Assembly (NCBI GenBank): GCA_017612805.1
Contig: JAGAFD010000001.1
Location: 1-51,603, forward strand
Direction of reading: 5' to 3'
Source: Bacilli bacterium
Lineage (GTDB): Bacteria > Bacillota_I > Bacilli_A > RF39 > UBA660
DNA: 51,603 nucleotides
Below the pieces are notes generated by a model, which was given only the letters and a program-made list of their open reading frames with translations, searched no databases and was not told where the DNA came from. Shown here piece after piece: positions 8,162 through 15,403 of this stretch. The position numbers were made by a program, and so were the translations under genes. Numbering within the stretch: position 1 is the stretch's first letter; the number at the start of each line of letters is the position of its first letter.

Positions 8162-8420
8162 GGAAATATTAAAAGTATCTTCAAAGTCTAACCCTAGTAA
8201 AGTTGCTGGAGCGATTGCCAATATTTATAGGGAAGAAAAAATAGTAGAAATACAAACTGTGGGAGCTGGTTCATTAAATCAGGCAATTAAAGCAATTGCT
8301 ATAGCGCGAGGATTTATTGCCACATCCGGAGATAACTTAGTCGTAATCCCTGCCTTCAGTGATGTATTAATAAATGGGGAAGAAAAAACAGCTATTCGCT
8401 TAATTATTGAAGCTAAATAG
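8160..8420 (+). CDS. spoVS: stage V sporulation protein S
   Basis: 86 residues and a near full-length match to the SpoVS family. Conserved blocks are M-E-I-L-K-V-S-S-K-S, V-A-G-A-I-A, G-A-G-S-L-N-Q-A-I-K-A-I-A-I-A-R-G, I-P-A-F and G-E-E-K-T-A-I-R-L-I-I-E. SpoVS is a small Alba-like protein required for normal sporulation and septation in Bacillus. The TTG start at 8160 gives exactly the family N-terminus. Its RBS is buried in the hairpin 8117-8158, and the 3' end of the coding sequence is itself one arm of a terminator (8383-8429), so expression is likely to depend on RNA structure. Confidence 0.95.
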   Translation: MEILKVSSKSNPSKVAGAIANIYREEKIVEIQTVGAGSLNQAIKAIAIARGFIATSGDNLVVIPAFSDVLINGEEKTAIRLIIEAK

Positions 8421-8429
8421 CTGTTTTTT
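8383..8429. terminator. bidirectional terminator formed by the 3' end of spoVS
   Basis: AAAAAACAGCTATT (8383-8396) and AATAGCTGTTTTTT (8416-8429) are perfect 14-nt complements. The 5' arm is inside spoVS. The A-run/T-run pair gives a T6 tract on both strands. It therefore also ends the convergent minus-strand gene, whose stop codon lies at 8428-8430. Confidence 0.85.
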
Positions 8430-9057
8430 AATGATTAATAATAAATGTTGCTATGATTACACCTAAATTAATAATGATTAAGGCAATAGCAGCAATTGAT
8501 ACAAAGCCAAACTCATTAACTTCTTTTTCATCGTCATCATAATAATTAACATTACCATTTTTTAAAATATGAGTTTTACCACGCGATTGATTTTGATTTT
8601 CATAAGTTTGTAAAATACTATAATAAGCATCTTGTAAACTTTGATCATTCATCGTTTGCGGTTTATCGATAATAATGGATAAATTATCAACGGTTTGTTG
8701 AATTTCGGGTGTTAAATAACTATATGCTTGTACTAAATGAAAATGGGTTTGCGCTAATCTTTGTAAAAAATCTGTTGGCGGAATAAGATTTGGCTTTTGC
8801 ATTGACATATATGCTAAAATACTTCTTTCATATTCTTCTGACGCTAAGATTCTAGCTTTAATAATATTTATTAACAAAGTACTATCGATTCTGTTTAATT
8901 CTAGATCATTAACAAATTTAGGTGAATCTGCTAAAGATTTTAAATCAAATTTAGTGATATTAACGCTATCCATCCCATTAGAAATGATATCGTTATCATA
9001 AGTGATATCGTCAATACCATGCTGATAGAAATATTCAATATATTGTTGATTATCCAT
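8428..9057 (-). CDS. tail-anchored acidic protein of unknown function
   Basis: 209 residues. The body (1-180) is acidic, helical and Gln/Asn-rich. The only hydrophobic segment is at the C-terminus (about 187-206), with two polar residues after it, so this is a predicted tail-anchored membrane protein with its body in the cytosol. No signal peptide and no recognised domain. Start: AGGTGA lies 5 nt before ATG 9057; the upstream ATG 9066 overlaps the Shine-Dalgarno. It is convergent with spoVS and shares its terminator. Function unknown. Confidence 0.55.
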   Translation of the reverse strand: MDNQQYIEYFYQHGIDDITYDNDIISNGMDSVNITKFDLKSLADSPKFVNDLELNRIDSTLLINIIKARILASEEYERSILAYMSMQKPNLIPPTDFLQRLAQTHFHLVQAYSYLTPEIQQTVDNLSIIIDKPQTMNDQSLQDAYYSILQTYENQNQSRGKTHILKNGNVNYYDDDEKEVNEFGFVSIAAIALIIINLGVIIATFIINH

Positions 9058-9268
9058 ATCATTCACCTATGGTAATAATATCAAAATTATTAAAAATTTT
9101 CAATAATCATTAAATTTATATTTTGGTTATTAAAAAGAATCATAATTAATAATTTTTAATAACAAAAAAATGATTATTAGTTTATTAATAATCATCGATA
9201 ATTTAAAAATCCACTTTTGACCAAGTAAATTAGAAGTGCTATTTATATGGCCAGAAAGGAGGTATTTT
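9058..9268. other. AT-rich divergent intergenic region with minus-strand terminator hairpin
   Basis: About 210 nt with more than 80% A/T and no ORF. ATGATTATTA (9170-9179) and TAATAATCAT (9186-9195) form a perfect 10-bp stem. On the minus strand the hairpin is followed by T7 (complement of 9163-9169), so it terminates leftward transcription. No minus-strand gene lies directly upstream of it; see findings. Promoters for the divergent genes must also be here, but the AT richness prevents a firm call. Confidence 0.5.
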
Positions 9269-9619
9269 ATGAATCAAGTAGTTATTGTTGGCCGATTAAC
9301 GCAAGACTTAACGGTTGAAGAATCAGAAAACGGTGTAAAAAGAACATCGGCTAATGTTGCGGTTAACCGTGGTTATAAAAATGTTGATGGTATTTATGAA
9401 ACTGATTTTATTCGTTGCGTTTTTTGGAATGGTATAGCAGAAACGACAGCTACTTATTGTCACAAAGGAGATATTGTTGGTGTTAAAGGTCGCTTACAAA
9501 CTTCTTCTTATGAAAAAGATGGTGAAACTAAATATTCCGTAGAAATCATTGCGGAAAAAGTAACATTCTTATCTAACAAAAAGAATGCCGATATTAAAAC
9601 GGTATCTACTGATGATTAA
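9269..9619 (+). CDS. ssb: single-stranded DNA-binding protein, short form
   Basis: 116 residues with the SSB OB-fold: M-N-Q-V-V-I-V-G-R-L-T-Q-D at the N-terminus, then F-I-R-C-V-F-W-N (the Trp and Phe stack on ssDNA) and V-K-G-R-L-Q-T-S-S-Y. The start at ATG 9269 is fixed by AAAGGAGGT immediately upstream. The acidic D-D-x-x-P-F tip that recruits partner proteins is absent; the protein ends in K-T-V-S-T-D-D. It may be a secondary SSB, for example a competence or element-linked paralogue, with the replicative SSB elsewhere. The 3' end overlaps that of the convergent Xre gene. Confidence 0.9.
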   Translation: MNQVVIVGRLTQDLTVEESENGVKRTSANVAVNRGYKNVDGIYETDFIRCVFWNGIAETTATYCHKGDIVGVKGRLQTSSYEKDGETKYSVEIIAEKVTFLSNKKNADIKTVSTDD

Positions 9620-9807
9620 AATTCATCATAAAATAAATCATCCGGTTTAACTCCCAACAAACTAGCTATTTTCTTAGCCATTTTATAAGTTAATGTTCTT
9701 TGATTATTTTCAATTTGGGAATAAAATGGTTCACTAATTTTTAATAGGGTTGCCATCTCTTTAACTTTAATATTCTTTTTAATTCTTAAATCTTTTAACT
9801 TTTTCAT
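9616..9807 (-). CDS. small Xre-type HTH regulator, probably leaderless
   Basis: 63 residues, a single helix-turn-helix domain: V-K-E-M-A-T-L-L-K-I-S-E-P-F-Y-S-Q-I-E-N with N-Q-R and K-I-A-S-L-L-G-V following, and no other domain. ATG 9807 is preceded at 6 nt by a perfect -10 TATAAT (complement of 9814-9819), so the transcript would start at or next to the A of the ATG. It is divergent from the Xre gene at 9894. The pair is arranged like a small regulatory switch; the targets are unknown. Confidence 0.85.
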   Translation of the reverse strand: MKKLKDLRIKKNIKVKEMATLLKISEPFYSQIENNQRTLTYKMAKKIASLLGVKPDDLFYDEF

Positions 9808-9893
9808 ACTTTTATTATAGCTTATAATTAACAATAAGTTAACTATAAACTATTCGTTATTTTCATTACCTATAATTATTTTTAGGTGATATT
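9808..9893. promoter_or_regulatory. divergent promoters and possible operators between two Xre genes
   Basis: Minus-strand -10 TATAAT at 9814-9819 with TTAACT as a possible -35 (17-nt spacing). Plus-strand -10 TATAAT at 9871-9876, followed by AGGTGAT and the ATG at 9894. Between them TTAAC-AATAA-GTTAA and the overlapping palindrome AGTTAACT lie near 9828-9845. They are plausible binding sites for either regulator and would allow mutual or self repression. Confidence 0.55.
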
Positions 9894-10250
9894 ATGTTTA
9901 ATGGTGAAAGGCTTAGAAAACTCCGTATCGAAAAAGGCTTAACTCAACAAGAACTTGGAGACTTGATAAATGTTACTAAAGCTGACATAAGTATGATAGA
10001 GAATAACAAAAGATCTCCTAAAATAAGTTCTATTATTGAATTCATGATGATCTTCAATGTATCTAGTGATTATTTATTAGGTGCTGATTCAATAATTAAA
10101 GAATATAAAAATGCTGAAGTTGCTACTACGATAATGACAAAAGAGGAAATAAAATTTATTGAAGAATTAAAAAAGAATAAATTAGTTTATGACATCTTAT
10201 TAGAAGATCCTTTAAGAGGAGTAACTCTTATTAATAAGAAAATAGGTTAA
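9894..10250 (+). CDS. Xre-type HTH transcriptional regulator
   Basis: 118 residues. The N-terminal HTH (residues 4-60) has L-R-I-E-K-G-L-T-Q-Q-E-L-G, K-A-D-I-S-M-I-E-N-N-K-R-S-P, and the usual N-V-S-S-D-Y-L-L-G close. The C-terminal 55 residues are charged, helical and could oligomerise. The start is at ATG 9894 after AGGTGAT. It is divergent from the smaller Xre gene at 9616-9807, with about 86 nt between the two starts. It ends at a hairpin that also contains the RBS of the next gene. Confidence 0.85.
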   Translation: MFNGERLRKLRIEKGLTQQELGDLINVTKADISMIENNKRSPKISSIIEFMMIFNVSSDYLLGADSIIKEYKNAEVATTIMTKEEIKFIEELKKNKLVYDILLEDPLRGVTLINKKIG

Positions 10251-10254
10251 ATTT

Positions 10255-10290
10255 AAAAAAATCACATAATTTTAATTAGGTGATTTTTTT
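10255..10290 (+). terminator. terminator hairpin containing the RBS and TTG start of the next gene
   Basis: AAAAAAATCAC (10255-10265) and GTGATTTTTTT (10280-10290) are perfect 11-nt complements around a 14-nt loop. The loop ends in TTAG, and AGGTGAT across the loop/arm border is the Shine-Dalgarno of the gene at 10289. The TT of its TTG start are the last T's of the stem. Confidence 0.75.
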
Positions 10291-10876
10291 GTTTAAATTA
10301 ATTAAAAATCTACTTATGATTATAATCTTTATTATTTGTTTATATCTAACTACTATCCTAAATAATCAAATTATTAAAAGAAGTACAATTTATCAAGATA
10401 TTATTAAATATAAAAGTAATTATGAGACGCCATTTATTGAATCGACTATTATTGATAATAAATATTTAATAGTAGGAAGCATTGGTAAAAAAGTAAATGT
10501 TAATAAAAGTTATTACCAAATGAAAAAACTTGGTTTTTATCATGCTAACTTTTATAGTTATGATTATCAAAAACCATATCTTAATAAAAAATATATTATT
10601 CTTAAATTTAATCCCTTATTAAAATCAATTGTCGTTATATCTAATTATGAAGTACCTTTTTTTACTAGCGTTACCACTTTTGAAAGCTATCCGTATCAAT
10701 TAAATATGATCTTTATTAATAAGTATAATTATCATTCTTTAAAAGACGAAATAAATTATGGTAACTTCATTTATTTAGAAGATGATTTAACGTTTAGCGA
10801 AGTAATTTATTTAACTAATTATTGGTATCAAAAGGGTTTTAAAATAATTAAATTAGATGATTTACAATTAAACTAA
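10289..10876 (+). CDS. membrane-anchored protein of unknown function
   Basis: About 195 residues: one N-terminal membrane segment (about 5-26), then an extracytoplasmic domain rich in Tyr, Asn and Lys with no cysteines. No family is recognised. TTG 10289 is chosen because it has the correct distance from AGGTGAT (10278-10284); GTG 10280 lies inside that signal. Its 3' end contains the -35 of the RNase J promoter (10861-10866). Confidence 0.55.
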   Translation: MFKLIKNLLMIIIFIICLYLTTILNNQIIKRSTIYQDIIKYKSNYETPFIESTIIDNKYLIVGSIGKKVNVNKSYYQMKKLGFYHANFYSYDYQKPYLNKKYIILKFNPLLKSIVVISNYEVPFFTSVTTFESYPYQLNMIFINKYNYHSLKDEINYGNFIYLEDDLTFSEVIYLTNYWYQKGFKIIKLDDLQLN

Positions 10877-10889
10877 TCTTTGCTATAAT
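10861..10889 (+). promoter_or_regulatory. promoter of the RNase J gene
   Basis: TTTACA (10861-10866), 17-nt spacer, TGCTATAAT (10881-10889), a near-consensus -35 with a perfect extended -10. The -35 lies within the last codons of the preceding gene. Confidence 0.8.
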
Positions 10890-10945
10890 TTATCTAGCGT
10901 TTAACTTTATTTTAAAATTTATATATAGAAAAGAAGATGATTTTA

Positions 10946-12586
10946 ATGAGTAAAATTAAAATATTCGCCCTAGGTGGGTTAGATGAAGACGGCAAAAATA
11001 CGTATTGTATTGATATTAATAACAATATCTTTATTTTTGATTGTGGCTTAAAATATGCCAATGAAAATCTTTATGGTATCGATTATATAACTGCTGATTT
11101 TTCTTATTTAGAAAAGAATAAAAAACGTATTAAAGGGGTGTTTATTACCCATGGCCATTACGAAAATATGGGTGCAGTAAAGGACTTAGTTAATACCATT
11201 AAAAACATTCGTATCTTTGCTACTAAATATACTAAAAAGATTTTAATATTTGATGGAGTAAACGAAGATAATATTTATGAAATTATACCGCATAAAAAAT
11301 TAGTGTTTGGTGATATTTCGATTTTTCCTATTAATGTAAATCATAGTTGCCCAGATGCAGTTATGTTTGTAATTAATACTCCAGATGGTGCTATTTGTTA
11401 TACGGGGGATTTCTTAATTGATCCGGCAATGAGTGGTAACTTTGATATGGATTTAGGCCGTATCGCATATGTTGGTAAACAAGGGGTATTAGCCCTTTTA
11501 AGTGAATCACCATTCAGTGAAAAAAATGGTTTCACATCACCAAACCATCGTTTAAAAGAATTCTTTAAAGATACGATTAATCGTAATAAAGAAAGAATCA
11601 TTTTTTTAGTATTACCATCAAATATTTATGCTTTACAAGAAATTTTAGATGGCGTAGTAAATACCCATCGTAAAGTATTGTTGATGGGTAAAAAATTACA
11701 ATATGTATTAAAGATGGGTAAAGAAGAAGGTTATTTAACTTATGATGACAATATTATTGGCGATTTATCAAATGTTAATGATGCTGATTCAATTATTATT
11801 GTTAGTGATGAAAGAGATAACCAATACGGATCAATTTCTAAAATCTTAAATGGATATGATAAATTTATTAAATTAAAAAATACTGATACGATTGTTTTTG
11901 CAGAACCAAAATATGATAGTACGGAAAAAGTATTAGTAAAAGTTCAAAATGACTTAGCAGAAGCTGGCTGTAATATTATTAATATTCCAAAAGATAAAAC
12001 CCTTTTATACCATGCTTCTTCTGAAGACTTATTATTAATGCTAAAATTATTGAATCCTAAATACTACATTCCGGTTCGCGGTGAATACCGTTACATGGTT
12101 AATAATGCTAACTTAGTTAATAGTATTGGATTTTCTGCTGAAAACATTATCTTAAAACAAAATGGTGACGTTATTGAAATTGAAGATGGTAATTTATTAG
12201 ATACTTATGAACATATTAAAGTAAATGATATTTTAATTGATGGTAACTCATCTGATGATGTCGGCGATTTGGTTATTAAAGATCGTCAAATGTTAAGTGA
12301 AAATGGTATTGTATTAATTAGTGCAACTATTGATAAGAATAATAAAAAAATATTGGTAGAACCAAAAATCACTACTAGAGGATTTATTTATGTAAAAGAT
12401 TCAGCGGAAATGATTAAAGAAATCCAAAATATTAGTTTAGAAGTTATTGAAAGAAATATTACCTCTAACTATGTTGATTTTAATAATATTAAAAATGAAA
12501 TTAGAGAAGATTTAGGAAGATATTTATATCAAGAAACTGAATGTAAGCCTATGATTATTGCAGTTATTCAAGAAGTAGAAGTATAA
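10946..12586 (+). CDS. RNase J-family protein with degenerate active site
   Basis: 546 residues with the RNase J layout: metallo-beta-lactamase fold split by a beta-CASP domain, then the C-terminal dimerisation region. The catalytic signature is broken. The usual H-G-H-E-D-H is H69-G-H-Y-E-N74, so the two zinc ligands D and H are E and N. The H-V-S-G-H motif keeps only the last His (H356). The P-V-H-G-E-Y-R motif has R378 for His. H133 and D155 (in T-G-D-F) remain. This resembles the RNase J2 subunits of other Firmicutes, which act mainly as partners of RNase J1, so a structural role is likely. ATG 10946 is preferred to ATG 10937 from the spacing to AGATGAT. Confidence 0.85.
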   Translation: MSKIKIFALGGLDEDGKNTYCIDINNNIFIFDCGLKYANENLYGIDYITADFSYLEKNKKRIKGVFITHGHYENMGAVKDLVNTIKNIRIFATKYTKKILIFDGVNEDNIYEIIPHKKLVFGDISIFPINVNHSCPDAVMFVINTPDGAICYTGDFLIDPAMSGNFDMDLGRIAYVGKQGVLALLSESPFSEKNGFTSPNHRLKEFFKDTINRNKERIIFLVLPSNIYALQEILDGVVNTHRKVLLMGKKLQYVLKMGKEEGYLTYDDNIIGDLSNVNDADSIIIVSDERDNQYGSISKILNGYDKFIKLKNTDTIVFAEPKYDSTEKVLVKVQNDLAEAGCNIINIPKDKTLLYHASSEDLLLMLKLLNPKYYIPVRGEYRYMVNNANLVNSIGFSAENIILKQNGDVIEIEDGNLLDTYEHIKVNDILIDGNSSDDVGDLVIKDRQMLSENGIVLISATIDKNNKKILVEPKITTRGFIYVKDSAEMIKEIQNISLEVIERNITSNYVDFNNIKNEIREDLGRYLYQETECKPMIIAVIQEVEV

Positions 12587-12624
12587 AATATGGTTATCTG
12601 GTTATCATAGTAATGGTGATAAAA

Positions 12625-13050
12625 TTGGATAACATTGAATTTTTAAATTATATTTATCAAAATGCTAAAATGGGTGTTATAGGAATTGAACATATTGAAA
12701 ACAATATATTGAATGATGATTTAAAGCATCTTATTTTAAAACAAAAACAAGATTATCAAGATATTGTTGATGAAGCTAAAGCTTTATTTAAAAGATATCA
12801 TAAAGAAGAAAAAGATATTTCTACTATGGCAATTATTGGTAGTTATATTTCGGCTAAGTTTAATTTATTGAAAGATAATAATACTAACACGGTTGCCAAA
12901 ATGATGATTGAAGGTAGTAATAAAGGAATCATTGAAATTACCGAAAAGATGAATAATTATCATGGTGATAATCATGAATTAATTCTTTTAGCCAAAAAAC
13001 TATTACGAAGTGAAGAATACAATTTAGAGGAATTAAAGAAATATTTATAA
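12625..13050 (+). CDS. small helical protein, possibly ferritin-like
   Basis: About 141 residues, almost wholly alpha-helical by composition. N-terminal L-D-N-I-E-F-L-N-Y-I-Y-Q-N-A-K-M-G is followed by E-H-I and later H/E-containing helices, similar to small four-helix proteins of the ferritin-like or DUF2383 kind found in Clostridia. A full set of metal ligands cannot be assigned. TTG 12625 is placed 3-4 nt after GGTGAT; ATG 12613 has no RBS. It sits between RNase J and ftsK and ends at a perfect palindromic terminator. Confidence 0.5.
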   Translation: MDNIEFLNYIYQNAKMGVIGIEHIENNILNDDLKHLILKQKQDYQDIVDEAKALFKRYHKEEKDISTMAIIGSYISAKFNLLKDNNTNTVAKMMIEGSNKGIIEITEKMNNYHGDNHELILLAKKLLRSEEYNLEELKKYL

Positions 13051-13078
13051 CTAACTATTTAAATAGTTAGTTTTTTTT
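13049..13078 (+). terminator. palindromic terminator overlapping the stop codon
   Basis: AACTAACTATTT and its perfect complement AAATAGTTAGTT occupy 13049-13072, followed by T6. The first two A's belong to the stop codon of the upstream gene. Confidence 0.85.
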
Positions 13079-13086
13079 GTTATAAT
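13078..13086 (+). promoter_or_regulatory. extended -10 promoter of ftsK/spoIIIE
   Basis: TGTTATAAT starts at the last T of the preceding terminator. The start of transcription would be near 13093, about 10 nt before the ATG. Confidence 0.6.
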
Positions 13087-13103
13087 TAGAATGGTGATAG
13101 TAG

Positions 13104-15326
13104 ATGGCTAAGCGTAAACAAAAAAGAAGTAGTACAACTAAATCTTTCGGCCATAGTGCAGAACTTACTGGTTTAATCCTAATTTTATTAGGTATTATTG
13201 GCTTTGGTTTTGGCCCAGTAGGAACATTCTTAAAGAAGTTCTGTATGTTCTTAACCGGTGAATGGTATTTCATAGTACTATTTGGTTTATTATATTTTGG
13301 GGTTTATATGGTTATTAAAAGAAAATTTCCTAAATACTATAAACCACGTTTAATCGGTATTTATATTATTGTGATGGTTATTTTAGTTGCTAGTCATTTT
13401 GAATTTATTAATACTAGTTTAAGATTTAAAGAAATTATCAAATTAACATGGCATGAATATGTTGCTCGTATTCATACGGTAAATAGTATGGGTGGCGTAT
13501 TTGACACCGGTAGTACCAACATTATTATTGGTGGTGGTATGATTGGTGCTTTACTTGCTGGTTTAATGGCTCAATTACTTGGTAAAGTAGGTACCATTAT
13601 TACTCTAGTAGTATTGGGTATTTTTGGTATTATATTATTATTTGATATTACCATTGCTGATATCTTTGAAAAAATTAAAAACTTCTTCTTTAACAAAGAT
13701 GGCGAATCTGACGAAGATGATGATAAAGCTTCATTAAGTCGTTCTAAACGTGATAAAGAAGTAATTATTACTAATAGTGATGAACCAGAAGATCATAAAA
13801 TTGTAATTACAAGTATGGATGATATCAAAGAAGGAAAACCGGTTTCTGAAAAAACGGAAGCTATTGAAGTAATGCAAAATAGTAATTATCGTCTTCCTTC
13901 AATGGATTTATTAGATGATCCAGTTAAGAATCGTAAAACGGCAACGGAAGAAGAAATTCATCGTAATCGTGAAGCCTTAGAAAAAGTATTAGGTGATTTC
14001 CAAATTAAAGGAACGGTTGTGGAAATTCATGTTGGACCTTCAGTAACACAATATGAAGTGTCTATTCCTGCCGGTACTAAAGTAAGTCGTATTGTTTCAA
14101 TTAATAAAGAAATAGCTCTTGCACTTGCGGCAACAGATGTCCGTATTCAAGCGCCAATTCCTGGTAAATCAACCATTGGTGTTGAACTTCCTAATAAGAA
14201 TGTTTCACCAGTTAAGATTAAAGAAATTTTAGGTAATATTCCATCTAAAGATATGGATTCAAAATTGTTAGTATCTTTAGGTAAAGATATTATGGGTCGT
14301 GTTAAAACTGCTGATATTTCTAAAATGCCACATTTATTAGTAGCAGGTTCTACTGGTAGTGGTAAATCGGTATGTATTAATAGTATTATTGCATCTATCT
14401 TAATGCGTTATCGCCCTGATGAAGTAAAACTAGTTTTAGTAGATCCTAAAAAAGTAGAATTATCCAATTATAATGGCGTTCCACATTTACTATGTCCTGT
14501 TGTAAATGATCCTAAAAAAGCCAACGCTACATTACAAAAGATTGTTGCAGAAATGGATAAACGTTATGATATTTTCTCTGATAACAACGTAAAAAATATT
14601 AGTGGTTATAATGAATATGTTGAAAAAGAAAATAAAAAACCTCATGATATGCCACTTAAGAAAATGCCATATATCGTTGTAATTATTGATGAGTTAGCTG
14701 ATTTAATGCTAGTTGCCTCTAAAGAAGTTGAAGACTCAATTATGCGTATTACCCAAATGGCTCGTGCCGCTGGTATTCATTTAATTGTAGCAACACAAAG
14801 ACCTTCAACTGATGTAATCACTGGTGTTGTTAAAGCTAATATTCCATCACGTATATCATTTGCTGTATCAAGTCAAATTGATTCAAGAACTATTTTAGAT
14901 ATGGCTGGAGCCGAAAAGTTACTTGGCCGTGGTGATATGTTATATTTACCAATGGGTGAGAATGTTCCAATTCGTATTCAAGGATGTTATATTTCTGATA
15001 GCGAAATTGAACGTCTTATTAAATACGTATGTAACGAACAAAAAGCACAATATAATGAAGAGTTTGCTAATGTATCGTCATCAACACCACAATCTGGTGG
15101 TGGGGGAATGGCTGATGGCGCCGATGATCCATTATATGATGAAATTGTTGAATTTGCGGTTTCAACCGGAAAGATCTCAGCATCATTAATTCAACGAAGA
15201 TTCCGTCTTGGTTATAATCGTGCCGCAAGATTAGTTGATCTATTAGAAGAACGCGGTATTATTGGACCACAAAATGGTTCTAAACCAAGAGAAGTTTTAG
15301 TAAAACTCGATAATAAAGAACAATAA
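13104..15326 (+). CDS. DNA translocase FtsK/SpoIIIE
   Basis: 740 residues. Four N-terminal membrane spans (about 24-190), an acidic linker, then the RecA-like motor with Walker A G-S-T-G-S-G-K-S (about 416-423), the D-P-K-K-V-E-L block and Walker B V-V-I-I-D-E-L-A-D. The C-terminal gamma winged-helix (about 675-735, R-R-F-R-L-G-Y-N-R-A-A-R) reads KOPS/SRS polarity sites. The protein pumps chromosomal DNA through the division septum; in spore formers SpoIIIE fills the forespore. Which of the two roles it has cannot be told from sequence. ATG 13104 follows GGTGATAGTAG. Confidence 0.93.
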   Translation: MAKRKQKRSSTTKSFGHSAELTGLILILLGIIGFGFGPVGTFLKKFCMFLTGEWYFIVLFGLLYFGVYMVIKRKFPKYYKPRLIGIYIIVMVILVASHFEFINTSLRFKEIIKLTWHEYVARIHTVNSMGGVFDTGSTNIIIGGGMIGALLAGLMAQLLGKVGTIITLVVLGIFGIILLFDITIADIFEKIKNFFFNKDGESDEDDDKASLSRSKRDKEVIITNSDEPEDHKIVITSMDDIKEGKPVSEKTEAIEVMQNSNYRLPSMDLLDDPVKNRKTATEEEIHRNREALEKVLGDFQIKGTVVEIHVGPSVTQYEVSIPAGTKVSRIVSINKEIALALAATDVRIQAPIPGKSTIGVELPNKNVSPVKIKEILGNIPSKDMDSKLLVSLGKDIMGRVKTADISKMPHLLVAGSTGSGKSVCINSIIASILMRYRPDEVKLVLVDPKKVELSNYNGVPHLLCPVVNDPKKANATLQKIVAEMDKRYDIFSDNNVKNISGYNEYVEKENKKPHDMPLKKMPYIVVIIDELADLMLVASKEVEDSIMRITQMARAAGIHLIVATQRPSTDVITGVVKANIPSRISFAVSSQIDSRTILDMAGAEKLLGRGDMLYLPMGENVPIRIQGCYISDSEIERLIKYVCNEQKAQYNEEFANVSSSTPQSGGGGMADGADDPLYDEIVEFAVSTGKISASLIQRRFRLGYNRAARLVDLLEERGIIGPQNGSKPREVLVKLDNKEQ

Positions 15327-15349
15327 ACACCTAAAGCATTAGGTGTTTT
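15327..15349 (+). terminator. terminator after ftsK/spoIIIE
   Basis: ACACCTAA (15327-15334), loop AGCA, TTAGGTGT (15339-15346), then TTT. It starts directly after the stop codon. Confidence 0.8.
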
Positions 15350-15353
15350 AATT

Positions 15354-15382
15354 TTGCATAATCAATAAAAATACGTTATAAT
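15354..15382 (+). promoter_or_regulatory. promoter of engB
   Basis: TTGCAT (15354-15359), 17-nt spacer, TATAAT (15377-15382). Confidence 0.8.
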
Positions 15383-15403
15383 ACTTTATGAAGTGGTGAT
15401 TTT

